In this document: piece after piece, positions 36,676 through 46,278 of the stretch
How positions within the stretch are numbered: the first letter of the stretch is position 1
Layout of the letters: each line of letters starts with the position of its first letter
DNA from: Natrinema amylolyticum
GTDB lineage: Archaea; Halobacteriota; Halobacteria; Halobacteriales; Natrialbaceae
Assembly: GCF_020515625.1 (NCBI RefSeq)
Contig: NZ_JAIWPJ010000004.1
Span: forward strand, 248,001 to 312,000
DNA: 64,000 nucleotides
Reading direction: 5' to 3'
The notes under the pieces: generated by a model
The model's input: the letters and a program-made list of their open reading frames with translations, nothing else
What the model was told of the DNA's origin: nothing
The model's database searches: none
Translations under genes and position numbers: made by a program

Positions 36676-38775
36676 CTACACGTCTACGTCGAACGTCGCC
36701 CGAACGTCCCGCGAGGAGCGGCCGACGAGCACAGTGTTCGGTCCGTCAGCGATCGTCCAGCCGTCAGTCTCGTCGTAATACGCGAAGTCGTCACGGTCGA
36801 GCGAGACGGTCACTGTCGCCTCTTCGCCGGACTCGAGCGTCACCTTCTCGAAGCCGACGAGTTCGCGGTCGGGACAGTCGACTGGGGCCGCCGACTTCCG
36901 CGCGTACACCTGGGCGACCTCCGTCCCGATCCGATCGCTAACGTTGCGGAGGTCGACGGTGACCTCGTACCCGTCGTCGGTCTCGCTGACGGTCGCGTCG
37001 TCGTACTTGACGGTCGCGTACGACAGGCCGTGCCCGAAGGGGAACAGCGGCTCGATCTCGCGATCGTCGAAGTATCGGTAGCCGACGAAGACGCCCTCAT
37101 CGTATCGGGCTTCGCCGTCTACGCCGGGGAAGGCCGCTTCGTCGGCCGTCGGGTAGTCCACGGCAGAGCGGCCGAACGTGACCGGGAGCCGACCGCCCGG
37201 ATCGGCGTCGCCGAACAGGACCGCTGCGAGCGCCTCGCCGTCGGCTTGGCCCGGATACCAGGTTTCAAGGACAGCGTCGACCGCATCGAGCCAGGGGAGT
37301 TCGACGGGGCCGCTGGTTCGGAGAACGACGACGGTCCGGTCGGCCCCCTCGGCAACGGCCGAAATGAGCTCGTTCTGGTCGCCGGGAAGTTCGATGTGGT
37401 CTCGGTCTTTGAACTCCGTAGCGTTATCCTGTGCGACGATCACTGCGCAGTCGGCGGTTTCCGCGGCCGACACGGCGTCGTCGATGCTTGCGTCCGCAGC
37501 ATCGGTGACTGACTCGTCCACGTCCGCATCGTCGAAGAACGACGATTCGGCGATCGGCGGAACGCCCCGCTCGAACGAGAGGTCGGCCGCTCGCTCCGCG
37601 AGCCCGTCGTGCGGGCTGGTCTCAGTGATCGGTGACACCTCCGACGAGCCGCCCCCGCCCAGTTTGGCGGCGTCGGCGTTCGGCCCGATTAGCGCGATCG
37701 AATCGCTCTCGTCGAGGGGCAACGCGCCGTCGTTGGTCAGCATAACGGTCCCGTCGACCGCGATCTCTCGCGCCAGCTGGCGGTGCTCGGGCGTGTCGAG
37801 TTCGCCCTCGTGTTCGTCGTCCTCGAAGCGGCCGACCGATTCCATCAGGCGCAGTAGTCGCGAAATCTTCTCGTCGAGGATCGACTCGTCGACCGCACCG
37901 GACTCGATGGCTTCCCGAAGCGGCTCACCGAAGTAGGCCGGCACGTCCGGAATGGGCGGCAGTTCGCCGTCCTCGTCGTCCGGACCGTCCGCGTCGTCAT
38001 CCGCCTCGTCTGGGAGATACGCCTCAAGTTCGACGCCCGGCATCTCGATATCGAGCCCGGCCAGCGCCGCTTCGACGGTGCTCCGGGTTCCCCACCAGTC
38101 GGAGACGACCAGGCCGTCGAACCCCCACTCGCCTTTCAGTACGTCCGAGAGGAGGCGTTCGTGGTCGCTCATGTGAACGCCGTTGACTCGGTTGTACGCG
38201 GTCATCACCGATAGAACGTCGGCCTCTTCGACCGCTGCACGAAACGCCGGCAAGTAAATCTCTCGTAACGCTCGCTCGCTCACCTCGGCGCTCACCTCGT
38301 AGCGGTTCGTCTCCTGGTTGTTCGCGACGTAGTGTTTGACCATTGCCGCGACGCCCTCGGACTGGATCCCGTCGATAGTCCCGACGCCCATCCGGGCGGT
38401 GAGATGCGGATCTTCGCTGTAGTATTCGAAATTCCGTCCCCCGTGCGGTGTCCGAATGATGTTGACGCCCGGTCCGAGCACGACGTCCTGATCGTGTGCG
38501 GCGGCTTCTCGGCCGAGTGCGGTACCGAACGATCGGGCCACGCTCGAGTCCCACGAGGACGCGAGTGCGATCGACGAGGGGAACGCGGTGGCCTGCTCGC
38601 CCAGTGCTCGTACGCCGAGGGGGCCGTCGACCATCGTCAGTTCGGGAATGCCGACCCGATCGTTACCGGGCACGTAGCCGGTCGCCTTCCCGTTCGGATC
38701 GAGAGACCCGTGGACGAGATCGATCTTCTCCTCGAGCGTGAGGTCGTCGACGAGTGATGCGCTATCGGACTGCAT
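36676..38775 (-). CDS. Glycoside hydrolase family 3, beta-glucosidase/xylosidase type
   Basis: A 699-aa enzyme with the three GH3 parts. The N-terminal barrel (about 1-280) carries 'MVKHYVANNQE' (about 145) and the nucleophile Asp in 'LVVSDWWGTRS' (about 226). The middle alpha/beta sandwich starts with 'IALIGPNADAAKLGGGGS' (about 365). A fibronectin-III-like domain forms the C terminus ('YPDRELVGFEKV'-like region). No signal peptide, so it acts in the cytoplasm on imported oligosaccharides. An acidic insert with runs of D (about 255-270) is visible. TATA-like TTATAA lies near 38830. Confidence 0.92.
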   Translation of the reverse strand: MQSDSASLVDDLTLEEKIDLVHGSLDPNGKATGYVPGNDRVGIPELTMVDGPLGVRALGEQATAFPSSIALASSWDSSVARSFGTALGREAAAHDQDVVLGPGVNIIRTPHGGRNFEYYSEDPHLTARMGVGTIDGIQSEGVAAMVKHYVANNQETNRYEVSAEVSERALREIYLPAFRAAVEEADVLSVMTAYNRVNGVHMSDHERLLSDVLKGEWGFDGLVVSDWWGTRSTVEAALAGLDIEMPGVELEAYLPDEADDDADGPDDEDGELPPIPDVPAYFGEPLREAIESGAVDESILDEKISRLLRLMESVGRFEDDEHEGELDTPEHRQLAREIAVDGTVMLTNDGALPLDESDSIALIGPNADAAKLGGGGSSEVSPITETSPHDGLAERAADLSFERGVPPIAESSFFDDADVDESVTDAADASIDDAVSAAETADCAVIVAQDNATEFKDRDHIELPGDQNELISAVAEGADRTVVVLRTSGPVELPWLDAVDAVLETWYPGQADGEALAAVLFGDADPGGRLPVTFGRSAVDYPTADEAAFPGVDGEARYDEGVFVGYRYFDDREIEPLFPFGHGLSYATVKYDDATVSETDDGYEVTVDLRNVSDRIGTEVAQVYARKSAAPVDCPDRELVGFEKVTLESGEEATVTVSLDRDDFAYYDETDGWTIADGPNTVLVGRSSRDVRATFDVDV

Positions 38776-38924
38776 TCTATCGCTCCTCCGTGTGCTCCAT
38801 ACAGTTAGTACGAAATCGATTCATGGGTTATAATACTACGGTCTCCGGGAAAGACCGCTCGTTCGATCGCCGTTCGGACTTGCGGACCAAACTTATAAGC
38901 GCCTCTCTCGGCAACGGTGTATTG

Positions 38925-39002
38925 ATGGTACGACTAGCAGTACTTCGACGCCGATCGAATCACGGACAGCGGACGGACGACCGAGGTGCTGTCTACCGAT
39001 GA
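38925..39002 (+). CDS. Possible 25-codon leader frame overlapping the next gene
   Basis: It starts about 30 nt after a TATA-like element (38890-38898), the position expected for a leaderless message, and ends in an ATGA overlap with the 116-aa gene. Rich in Arg, and no family is known. It may only be the 5' leader of that gene. Confidence 0.3.
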   Translation: MVRLAVLRRRSNHGQRTDDRGAVYR

Positions 39003-39349
39003 CCGACGAAACCGACCGATCGAACGACGACACCGGGACCGACGATGCGGAATACGCGAAGTTCTGGGTGAACACGGAGGACGACTACGAGCCGGTCGAC
39101 GTCACGAACGTCAAAGAGGAGTGGGAGAACCTGACGATCTACCTCCCCGACGGGCTCCGGAACGAGATCGAACTGGCCTTTCGGGAGGCCAGCTACGAAT
39201 GCATGCGCACCGAAAACTACGATCTCCAAAAGCTGCGTGACTTCTACCCGCTTTTGATCGTCCTCGGACTCGAGAGTCTGGAGAGTATTGAAGGTCAGGA
39301 CATCACTGATATCCTCGCGTACAGCGCCGTCGAGTACGAGCTCGAGTAG
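38999..39349 (+). CDS. Conserved haloarchaeal hypothetical protein, 116 aa
   Basis: An acidic protein of 116 residues with a variable first 20 and a conserved-looking helical body ('LTIYLPDGLRNEIELAFREASYECM', 'LRDFYPLLIVLGLESLE'). I do not recognise a function; the 'YLPDGLRNEIE' part resembles short regulator-like or sigma-antagonist-like haloarchaeal proteins only in style. No membrane segment. It is divergent from the GH3 gene with shared upstream DNA of about 220 nt. The ATG lies in an ATGA overlap with a short upstream frame. Confidence 0.6.
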   Translation: MTDETDRSNDDTGTDDAEYAKFWVNTEDDYEPVDVTNVKEEWENLTIYLPDGLRNEIELAFREASYECMRTENYDLQKLRDFYPLLIVLGLESLESIEGQDITDILAYSAVEYELE

Positions 39350-39594
39350 GTGGAGCGCCTGCCAAGCGAGTCGAAAGTACTCGCGGTGGCCCGGTGAACG
39401 GGGAAATATCGATTCCGAACACCAATTTACATATATATGTATGTAATGCGCCTGCTCGGACTATTCGAGTCCATCTCAAAAATCGGCCTGTAAGTACGGA
39501 AGGTATTACTCTCAATACTTCCTTCGATCGAGTTGTTCTTCTAGTGATTTCCCAGTTGAACGATTGATAAGAGTAAATTCGGTGACTAAAATCA

Positions 39595-39619
39595 TCTCTC
39601 TCTCTCTCTCTCTCTCTCT
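39595..39619. repeat. (TC)n microsatellite, about 12 units
   Basis: An uninterrupted dinucleotide run in noncoding DNA, about 450 nt upstream of the IclR gene. Such tracts are prone to length change. Confidence 0.8.
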
Positions 39620-39691
39620 TTCAGGAGCAACCAAGCGAGCATAGATATTACATATTATAGATGAGTCTACTAGTTCCCTTACGGAGAATAA

Positions 39692-39748
39692 TTACAACAC
39701 TATGGTTGTAACTCCAACGAAATATCCTTACATCCTCACGTTTGTAAT
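39692..39748. promoter_or_regulatory. Pair of TTACA-N10-TGTAA palindromes, 37 nt apart
   Basis: TTACAACACTATGGTTGTAA (39692-39711) and TTACATCCTCACGTTTGTAA (39729-39748). The start-to-start distance is 37 nt, the same as in the pair at 49040-49096. Both pairs lie about 300 nt upstream of an IclR gene. Likely binding sites for a dimeric regulator. Confidence 0.55.
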
Positions 39749-39995
39749 TTGGTTGCAGTTGGTCCCGAATATTCTATTGTTGCCATCGCGGATAAGAATA
39801 ATTCAGCTCCTTTCCGGCGTATCCCGGGTTCTGAGCGTAGGTTCGTCAGTGGGGAACATGTAATACGGAAGCGTTGCTCAGCCCGATAGAATGATACGAG
39901 TTGGAACATCAGGATTTTTCGTAATATAGCGGAGAATTGTTATCGTATTGGAAATGGAACGCAGTAGAACTGTTCCATTCTCCCTCCAGCATTTT

Positions 39996-40012
39996 GTTCC
40001 CACCTCGGGAAC
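39996..40012. promoter_or_regulatory. GTTCC-N7-GGAAC palindrome upstream of IclR gene
   Basis: GTTCCCACCTCGGGAAC, 34 nt before the IclR start at 40047. The same arms, spacing and distance as at 2841-2857 for the paralogous gene. A wider inverted pair GGAAC/GTTCC lies nearby (39957-39976). Confidence 0.5.
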
Positions 40013-40046
40013 ATTCTTATGTACCTGGGAGATAATTCGCATACAT

Positions 40047-40820
40047 ATGGCAAACCCAATCGAAGAACGTCGCGGCCGACGGATACAGTCGGTAGAGATC
40101 GCTTTCAGTATCATCGAAGTTATCCAAAATCGCGGCCAAATTGGGGTTACCGAGATCGCAGAGGAACTGGATCACTCGAAGAGTACCATCTACAGTCACC
40201 TCAAGACACTCGAAGAGCAGAAACTGCTTGTCAAGGAGGTCGACGGTTACCGGCTCAGTCTCAAAATCCTTGATATGGCGAAGGATGTTCGAAGTCAGAT
40301 CGGCAACTACGACATAATCAAGAGCGAACTCGACGAACTGGCTGAGGAGACGGGTGAGATTGGGCATTTCGGTGTTGAGGAGCACGGAAAAGTGTCGTAT
40401 CTATACAAATCGGCTGGCGAGCAGGCTGTCGAGACGATATCGCACGCGGGTATGCAACAGCCGATGTACTCGACGTCACTCGGGAAATCGATCCTCGCGT
40501 ACCTACCGGCGGAGCGGGCAGAGAAGATCGTCCAGTCGGTAGACCTCGAGGCGAAAACGTCCGAGACGATCACCACTCCGGAGAAACTGTATGAGGAACT
40601 CGACCGCATCGAGGAACGTGAGTACGCTATCGACGACGAGGAAAACATCGAGGGATTGCGATGTGTCGCCGCACCGGTCAGGAATGGAGAGACCGTACTT
40701 GGTGCCATCAGCGTCACGGGACCGTCGAGTCGAGTCACTGATGAGCGTCTTCATGGCGATCTCGCGGACAGCGTCCAGCGGGCTGCGAACATCATCGAGC
40801 TCAACACGAAGTTCTCATAA
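40047..40820 (+). CDS. IclR-family transcriptional regulator
   Basis: A 257-aa regulator, the same length as the one at 2033-2806 and very similar to it. The winged helix is in residues about 8-75 ('GVTEIAEELDHSKSTIYSHL') and the effector domain follows, with 'MQQPMYSTSLGKSILAYLP' (about 135) and 'GLRCVAAPVRNG' (about 205). The start MANPIEERRGRR matches the paralogue; longer frames add noncoding sequence. It is encoded just before a carbohydrate ABC transporter in the same direction, which is the probable target. The effector is probably a sugar or a sugar acid. Confidence 0.93.
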   Translation: MANPIEERRGRRIQSVEIAFSIIEVIQNRGQIGVTEIAEELDHSKSTIYSHLKTLEEQKLLVKEVDGYRLSLKILDMAKDVRSQIGNYDIIKSELDELAEETGEIGHFGVEEHGKVSYLYKSAGEQAVETISHAGMQQPMYSTSLGKSILAYLPAERAEKIVQSVDLEAKTSETITTPEKLYEELDRIEEREYAIDDEENIEGLRCVAAPVRNGETVLGAISVTGPSSRVTDERLHGDLADSVQRAANIIELNTKFS

Positions 40821-41298
40821 CCGAAGCCGCCCGACTGCGCGGCGACTATTGGTGATAAGTACGGAGAGAGGTGATTACCCGTTCGCGATAGCCCAAGAGA
40901 GATCTGAGAACGATGTAGAACAGTACTGATGTCCTCGCTCCTCCTTCTCCTCGAAGGTCACTCCGAACAAATTTCTCTCGTACCATCGGTGAGAAGGGGT
41001 GAGACCTCAATCGGTCTACTCGCGTTCCTCCAGACCACCGGTTCGATCGCCTCGTCCACGCGTGTTTCAAGTGCTATCGCTCGCTCGATTCGGCAGAACA
41101 CCGCCTTTGGCCTCGCGGCGGTGGCTTGCTCCTCCCGTGCGACGACGGCGGTCTCACCAGTCGCGACGGTGCCCCCCAGTTTGAATTCCAGAACCGGATT
41201 ACCTCCTCAGCTGACTGATCATTTGCTGTGATTATAGTGTAGGAGAAAATCACTTAATACCCAACATTTATATTCTACTGTGATAACGACCATGGTGT
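40821..41298. promoter_or_regulatory. Gap containing the ABC operon promoter
   Basis: No gene that I can support. The AT-rich part near 41255-41280 (ACATTTATATTC) fits a TATA element about 25 nt before the binding-protein start. Confidence 0.45.
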
Positions 41299-42723
41299 AT
41301 GGTATCAGACCGTGATATGTCTCGACGAAACGTATTGAAAGTCGCCTCCGTAACCGGCGCAGCATCCCTCGCGGGATGTATTGGCGGTTCCGGAAGCGAA
41401 TCAGAAGGTCCGTCGGGGACGCTCGGTGACTGGAGTCTCGACATCAACTCCCCAGATCCAGTCCAAGATCGTATCAGTGGTGCAGAGTGGACACCTCCAG
41501 AGTACGACGACGAGGCGGTCGCCAACGGGTTCGACCGCATGAATCTGGGCGGAATGGAGAACGATCCCGCGACGGGCTGGTTCGAGGACTACTTCAACGA
41601 GAAAACGGGGATTACGTCGACACCTGTTACGGTTCCATCGGCAGATGCCGTCTCAAAAATGCGGACACTGCTTTCCTCTCAGTCGGAAAGCCCGGCCGTC
41701 CTGCAGATTTCACAGGAATTCTTCATGGACTTCGTGTCCCAGGGATGGCTAGAGCCCGTTGATAATCTCTGGACAGAGGAAGCGTATGAACTGTTCCCGC
41801 CGTACTTTCAGGACCAGCTCACTACGGATGTCGACCAATCACTCGACGGGGAGCATACGTACATCAGCGTGGCGATTTCTGAAGCCCATGGACTTAATTA
41901 CAACCCTACCGTCCTCCAAGAGCTAGGATTTGACGCTGATTTCTACGACAGTGCTACCTGGGCAGACATTCGAGAAGTGTGTGAAGAGGCAGATTCACAC
42001 AGCGGCGACTACCACGGTTGGGTCTGGTACGGGAGCGGTAATCGGTACCCTGTTTACCCCTTCCTTCGCCAAACGTGGTCGAGAGGCGGTAGTTTTGTCC
42101 AGGATGACGGGACAGTAGTCGTTAATAACGATGCGGCTGTAACCACGCTGGAATGGCAGAGCCAGATGATCGCTGACGGTCTCCTTCCGGATGTAATGCA
42201 GTACGGTGAAGGCGGTCCCTCGGACCTCTTCCTCGGTGGCAACCTCGCTGGATTCGGCGGTAGTATCGGGCTTATGGGACTCGCCCGAGAAGAATGGGGC
42301 GAAGACACCGATCAGTACGATATTGCGCTCCTCCCACGAGGAGAGAACGGCGAGCACGTTAGCTACATGAATACCGACTTCTTGGCGATCAACCGCTTCG
42401 CACCTCCCGAAAAGAAGCGCGCCGGGATGGTGTTCATGGATGGCGGACGCAGTGCTATCGCCAGCGCACAGGAGTACGATCAGGAAGGGAACTACCCGGC
42501 CAACACGATGGCGTGGGAACACGAACTGCTCTCCGATGCACAATATAAAGAAACGGCCCAGCGAATCGGCGAAACGGCGAAGGTAGAACTGTGGCCCAAC
42601 CAGATCGAGACATACGATTCACTGGTCACGCAACTTCAGGAAGCGTGGCTCGGGCAGAAATCCCCTCAAGAGGCTCTCGACTCGGCGCAGTCGGAGGTCG
42701 ACAGCATTCTTGAGCAGAACTGA
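41299..42723 (+). CDS. Carbohydrate ABC transporter substrate-binding protein
   Basis: A 474-aa Tat lipoprotein: 'MSRRNVLKVASVTG' and lipobox LAGC near residue 30. The mature part is of the family-1 (MalE/UgpB-like) extracellular sugar-binding type. Typical regions are 'VLQISQEFFMDFVSQGWLEPVDNLW' in the first lobe and 'WNYGSGNRYPVYPF'-like aromatic residues for sugar stacking. The ending 'AWLGQKSPQEALDSAQSEVDSIL' is diagnostic of this family. It heads the operon of binding protein, two permeases and ATPase. The sugar cannot be named; nearby GH3 genes suggest a plant oligosaccharide or pentose. Confidence 0.93.
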   Translation: MVSDRDMSRRNVLKVASVTGAASLAGCIGGSGSESEGPSGTLGDWSLDINSPDPVQDRISGAEWTPPEYDDEAVANGFDRMNLGGMENDPATGWFEDYFNEKTGITSTPVTVPSADAVSKMRTLLSSQSESPAVLQISQEFFMDFVSQGWLEPVDNLWTEEAYELFPPYFQDQLTTDVDQSLDGEHTYISVAISEAHGLNYNPTVLQELGFDADFYDSATWADIREVCEEADSHSGDYHGWVWYGSGNRYPVYPFLRQTWSRGGSFVQDDGTVVVNNDAAVTTLEWQSQMIADGLLPDVMQYGEGGPSDLFLGGNLAGFGGSIGLMGLAREEWGEDTDQYDIALLPRGENGEHVSYMNTDFLAINRFAPPEKKRAGMVFMDGGRSAIASAQEYDQEGNYPANTMAWEHELLSDAQYKETAQRIGETAKVELWPNQIETYDSLVTQLQEAWLGQKSPQEALDSAQSEVDSILEQN

Positions 42724-42836
42724 GTTCGGTACTACTGGGATGCAGAACCGATCGATTGCGATCTGCGCAGTTCTGCATCAGACCCAATTTATAGAGAATA
42801 ACTAAAATTAAATTTAAAAAATAAAGTATAAATAAA

Positions 42837-43808
42837 ATGACTACAAGAGAACTAATAAACTTCGTCCGCGAGGGGGCTTTCGGCCGCTTCAGCGGGGAAG
42901 AAACGGGCGAGATCGGTCCAATACGGGAATTCATCAATGACCACTTCATGCTCTTTGTGCTCACGCCACCGTTGTTCGTGTTGGGCACGCTGGTACTGCT
43001 CCCTTCGAGCTACCTGCTGTGGTCGAGCGTTCACGAAGCTCGGACATGGGGGTCCGACGTGTTCGTCGGTCTCGAGAACTACGTGGCGATATTCCAAGAT
43101 CCCATGTTCTATCTTTCCCTCCAACACTCTGTCATGTATGTGATAGGGTCAGTGTCGCTCGCGTTCGTTCTGGGCCTTACAGCGGCTCTCGCGATCAACC
43201 AGGTCGCATCGAAACGTGTGAGGAGCACATTCACTGTGCTCATCCTGCTCGCGTGGGCAGTCCCACTCGTCGTTACTGGCCTCATCTGGCGATTCATGCT
43301 CCACGCCGACTACGGGATTGTCAATTCGCTTTTGATAGAAGCTGGAGTGATTTCGACGAAGCTCGGGTTCGTTTCGGATCCATCGCTGGCCTTCATCTCG
43401 GTCGTCGTCGTGGACGCCTGGGCACGTGCCCCGTTCGCGGCAATCCTCCTCTTGGCGGGTCTCCAAACGATTCCTGACGACCTCTATGAAGCTGCGAGGG
43501 TGGACGGTGCAAACTTCTTCCAGAAGTTCCGTCACATCACGATCCCGCACCTGAAACCGCAGGCGGCTATCGCCCTCGTGATCATGTCGATGTTCGCGTT
43601 CCGGACGTTCTCTATCGTCTTCGCACTCACTGGAGGAGGTCCAGCGAACTCCACGCGAGTACTGGCAACGTACATTTATCAAGCCGGTATCAACCAGGGT
43701 AACGTCGGATACGCCTCCGCGCTATCGGTCGTCATGATCCTCATAACGATGGTGTTCGTCACGTTCTACGTCCTACAAATCCAAGAAGACGCACTCGAAA
43801 CTGCATAA
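42837..43808 (+). CDS. Sugar ABC transporter permease, MalF type
   Basis: A 323-aa membrane protein with six main transmembrane segments, preceded by a soluble N-terminal stretch of about 40 residues. The EAA loop that docks to the ATPase reads 'EAARVDGANFFQKFRHITIPHL' (about 222-243), interrupted by no stop. It forms the channel with the second permease, which starts 10 nt downstream. A gap of 113 nt separates it from the binding-protein gene, with an AT-rich end that might allow extra transcription starts. Confidence 0.94.
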   Translation: MTTRELINFVREGAFGRFSGEETGEIGPIREFINDHFMLFVLTPPLFVLGTLVLLPSSYLLWSSVHEARTWGSDVFVGLENYVAIFQDPMFYLSLQHSVMYVIGSVSLAFVLGLTAALAINQVASKRVRSTFTVLILLAWAVPLVVTGLIWRFMLHADYGIVNSLLIEAGVISTKLGFVSDPSLAFISVVVVDAWARAPFAAILLLAGLQTIPDDLYEAARVDGANFFQKFRHITIPHLKPQAAIALVIMSMFAFRTFSIVFALTGGGPANSTRVLATYIYQAGINQGNVGYASALSVVMILITMVFVTFYVLQIQEDALETA

Positions 43809-43818
43809 TTATAACACA

Positions 43819-44721
43819 ATGTCGATCACTAACCGAATTATGGATACGGATCAGCAGTACAGGATCAGTCAATCAATTGGGAGGTTTCTCCAGAGCAAGT
43901 ACGTCATCACAGCGGTTCTCACGTCGTTAGTACTCTACTTCACGTTCCCCATCTACTGGACCTTTGTTTCCAGTCTGAAGACGCTCGACGGGATCCACAA
44001 GTTCCCACCGAGTCTCGTACCGGGAGGAGGGGAACTCGTCGATCCAATCTGGATAAACTACACTACCCTCCTGTTCGAGAAGTCATTCAACATGTTCACG
44101 TTGAATAGCCTCTTCGTAGCTCTCGCGACGACCGTAATCGTTGTCACCTTCGGGACGCTCGCAGGCTACGGGTTCTCGCGATTCCGATTCCCGTACGATG
44201 ATTACGTTTTCATCGGGATCCTCGGCGCACGGCTCCTCCCGCCGATTGGGATGCTCGTGCCATTCTACCGGATGTTCGGTCAGTTGAACCTGATCGATAC
44301 CCGTCTCGCACTTATCGTTGTCTACACGTACATGAACCTCCCGCTGGTGATTTGGCTCATGCGAAATTACTTCATCTCGATTCCTGCAGATCTCGACGAA
44401 GCGGCCTATATCGATGGCTCCACACGGTTTCAGACGTTCAAGGATATCATCCTCCCGCTCGCGAAACCGGGGGTCGCTGCGTGCGCGATTCTGACGTTCC
44501 TATTCTCGTGGCGAGAGTTCCTGTTCGCCTTCGCGCTCACATTTACGCCCGGTGCAAAGACGATCCCTGTCGGTGCGATGATGATGATCGAGGACGTCGT
44601 CGTTCTGTGGAACTATTTGGCTGCCGGTGGCTTCATCGCCATGCTTCCGGCGCTGCTGTTCGTCATCCTCTTCCAGCGCCATATCGTCAGCGGGCTGACC
44701 GCAGGAGCGGTTAAAGGATAG
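43819..44721 (+). CDS. Sugar ABC transporter permease, MalG type
   Basis: A 300-aa membrane protein with six transmembrane segments. The EAA loop is 'EAAYIDGSTRFQTFKDIILPL' (about 193-213). The C-terminal 'LLFVILFQRHIVSGLTAGAVKG' is the standard MalG-type ending. It pairs with the preceding permease. Spacing and direction agree with one transcript. Confidence 0.94.
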   Translation: MSITNRIMDTDQQYRISQSIGRFLQSKYVITAVLTSLVLYFTFPIYWTFVSSLKTLDGIHKFPPSLVPGGGELVDPIWINYTTLLFEKSFNMFTLNSLFVALATTVIVVTFGTLAGYGFSRFRFPYDDYVFIGILGARLLPPIGMLVPFYRMFGQLNLIDTRLALIVVYTYMNLPLVIWLMRNYFISIPADLDEAAYIDGSTRFQTFKDIILPLAKPGVAACAILTFLFSWREFLFAFALTFTPGAKTIPVGAMMMIEDVVVLWNYLAAGGFIAMLPALLFVILFQRHIVSGLTAGAVKG

Positions 44722-44794
44722 ACTTAATAATCATGCATGACACTCCCAAACAGCGATACAGTCTCAAAAATAGACTCAACACGGTACTCCAACA

Positions 44795-45985
44795 ATGAGC
44801 GAGCCAAAAGAGAAATCGAGTGACGAGAAGAGCATGACCGTTCCAGCTAACGATATTACAAACGAGTCGTATCTCGAGATCGATAGCCTAACCAAGATTT
44901 ACGACGACGGAGACGATGGTGTTGTCGCCGTCGACGATATGAATATCGACATCGCCGACGGGGAATTCCTAGTGTTCGTCGGACCTAGCGGCTGTGGGAA
45001 GACAACGACGCTCCGTTCAATCGCCGGTCTTGAGGAGATTACGGAGGGACAGATCATCATCGACGGCGAGAACGTCGAGGGACAGGCTCCTCGCGAGCGG
45101 GACGTCGCCATGGTCTTCCAGACGTACGCGCTGTATCCGCATATGAGTGTCCGCGAGAACATGGAGTATCCGTTGAAGGTGAGAGGGATGCCAGAGGACG
45201 AACGAAAGCGACGCGTTCAGGAGAGCGCGGAACTCCTCGAAATCACGGAGCTACTTGACCGGCAGCCGAAGGACCTCTCCGGAGGACAACAGCAGCGCGT
45301 CGCGCTCGGCCGTGCAATCGTCCGCGAGCCTCGCGTCTTCCTGTTCGACGAGCCACTTTCGAACTTAGATGCAAAGCTGCGCGTCCACATGCGGACGGAG
45401 CTGAACAAGCTTCACAACCAGATCGGGAAGACGTCTATATACGTTACCCACGACCAGGCGGAAGCGATGACACTCGGCGATCGCATCGTCGTCATGGACG
45501 AGGGTGAAGTGCAGCAGGTCGCACCACCCCAGCAGGTGTACGATCATCCCATAAACGAGTTCGTTGCCGGGTTTATCGGGAGCCCTCAGATGAACTTCTT
45601 TGACGCGACGGTAGACCCGAACGCTGGCGAGATCAGAACCGATGCATTCACGCTCCCATACCCCGAGTGGATGCGAGAGCAGATCGGCCGTGATAGTGAG
45701 TTCGATGCCCGGTTCGGCGTCCGTCCCGAAGACATTAAAGTTGAAGCGGCTTCTCGAGACGTGACCGCCGAGAGCCATGCGACAGCTGACGTCGTCGTTG
45801 TCGAGGAGATGGGTTCCGACTTCTTCCTTACACTCACTAACAACGGCATCGAGTATCAGGCCATCGTCGAGCCAAATACCGACATCAGACGGGGTGATAC
45901 GATCAGTCTCGACTTCAATCTCAATAAGTGCCATTTATTCGACAGTGAATCTGGCGAATCCCTCGTCCATACCTCCGGCCGGTAA
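44795..45985 (+). CDS. Sugar ABC transporter ATPase (UgpC/MalK/MsmK type)
   Basis: A 396-aa ATPase. Walker A is 'GPSGCGKTTT' (about 64-73), the Q loop 'MVFQTYALYPHMSV' (about 107), the signature 'LSGGQQQRVALGRA' (about 163), Walker B 'VFLFDEPLSNLDAKLR' (about 183) and the H loop 'YVTHDQAEAM' (about 217). A C-terminal TOBE-like regulatory domain (about 255-390) marks it as a carbohydrate importer ATPase. It is the last gene of the operon; a hairpin with a pyrimidine tail follows. Confidence 0.95.
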   Translation: MSEPKEKSSDEKSMTVPANDITNESYLEIDSLTKIYDDGDDGVVAVDDMNIDIADGEFLVFVGPSGCGKTTTLRSIAGLEEITEGQIIIDGENVEGQAPRERDVAMVFQTYALYPHMSVRENMEYPLKVRGMPEDERKRRVQESAELLEITELLDRQPKDLSGGQQQRVALGRAIVREPRVFLFDEPLSNLDAKLRVHMRTELNKLHNQIGKTSIYVTHDQAEAMTLGDRIVVMDEGEVQQVAPPQQVYDHPINEFVAGFIGSPQMNFFDATVDPNAGEIRTDAFTLPYPEWMREQIGRDSEFDARFGVRPEDIKVEAASRDVTAESHATADVVVVEEMGSDFFLTLTNNGIEYQAIVEPNTDIRRGDTISLDFNLNKCHLFDSESGESLVHTSGR

Positions 45986-46008
45986 TTCACACTTGTCGTC
46001 CGGCTACT

Positions 46009-46041
46009 AGCGAGAAGTAATACGATTTCTCGCTCTCTCTT
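46009..46041 (+). terminator. Hairpin with pyrimidine tail after the ABC operon
   Basis: AGCGAGAA (46009-46016) and TTCTCGCT (46027-46034) pair perfectly over 8 bp and are followed by CTCTCTT. It lies 24 nt after the ATPase stop. Haloarchaeal terminators are mainly T-rich, so this call is moderate. Confidence 0.45.
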
Positions 46042-46278
46042 CTGATCAGCTAATTTTCACCGGTGTCTCCGTCTTCTTTGCTTCTCAGCCATCGGTGAAT
46101 GGTCCCCCCAGAAGAGCGTTGTCATAATACTGTTTGTCTTCCCTCTCTCGTAGCGAAACACACCTTCGTGGATCCCGGTTCGGAGGTGCATTCTGGACGA
46201 AGAGTACTACGGCTTTGCCCGTTCTGTCGTCGACGTCGATCTGTTAGTCCATTCCATGAGAAGGTCTCCCAATGATTT

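Larger units (their letters stand above)
39350..40046. promoter_or_regulatory. Regulatory region upstream of the IclR gene
   Basis: About 700 nt without a gene. From left to right it holds an AT palindrome TTACATATATATGTATGTAA near 39430, a (TC)n tract at 39595-39619, two TTACA-N10-TGTAA sites, and the GTTCC-N7-GGAAC palindrome close to the IclR start. Long noncoding regions of this sort often carry several operators. Confidence 0.5.

Noticed and set aside
35989-37512. A 507-codon plus-strand frame across the Usp and GH3 genes
   Set aside because: It is antisense to two well-supported genes and rich in Ser/Arg repeats typical of shadow frames.
40929-41231. A 100-codon plus-strand frame and an antisense frame before the sugar-binding protein
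   Set aside because: Neither has a convincing start signal or recognised family; conserved function cannot be supported.
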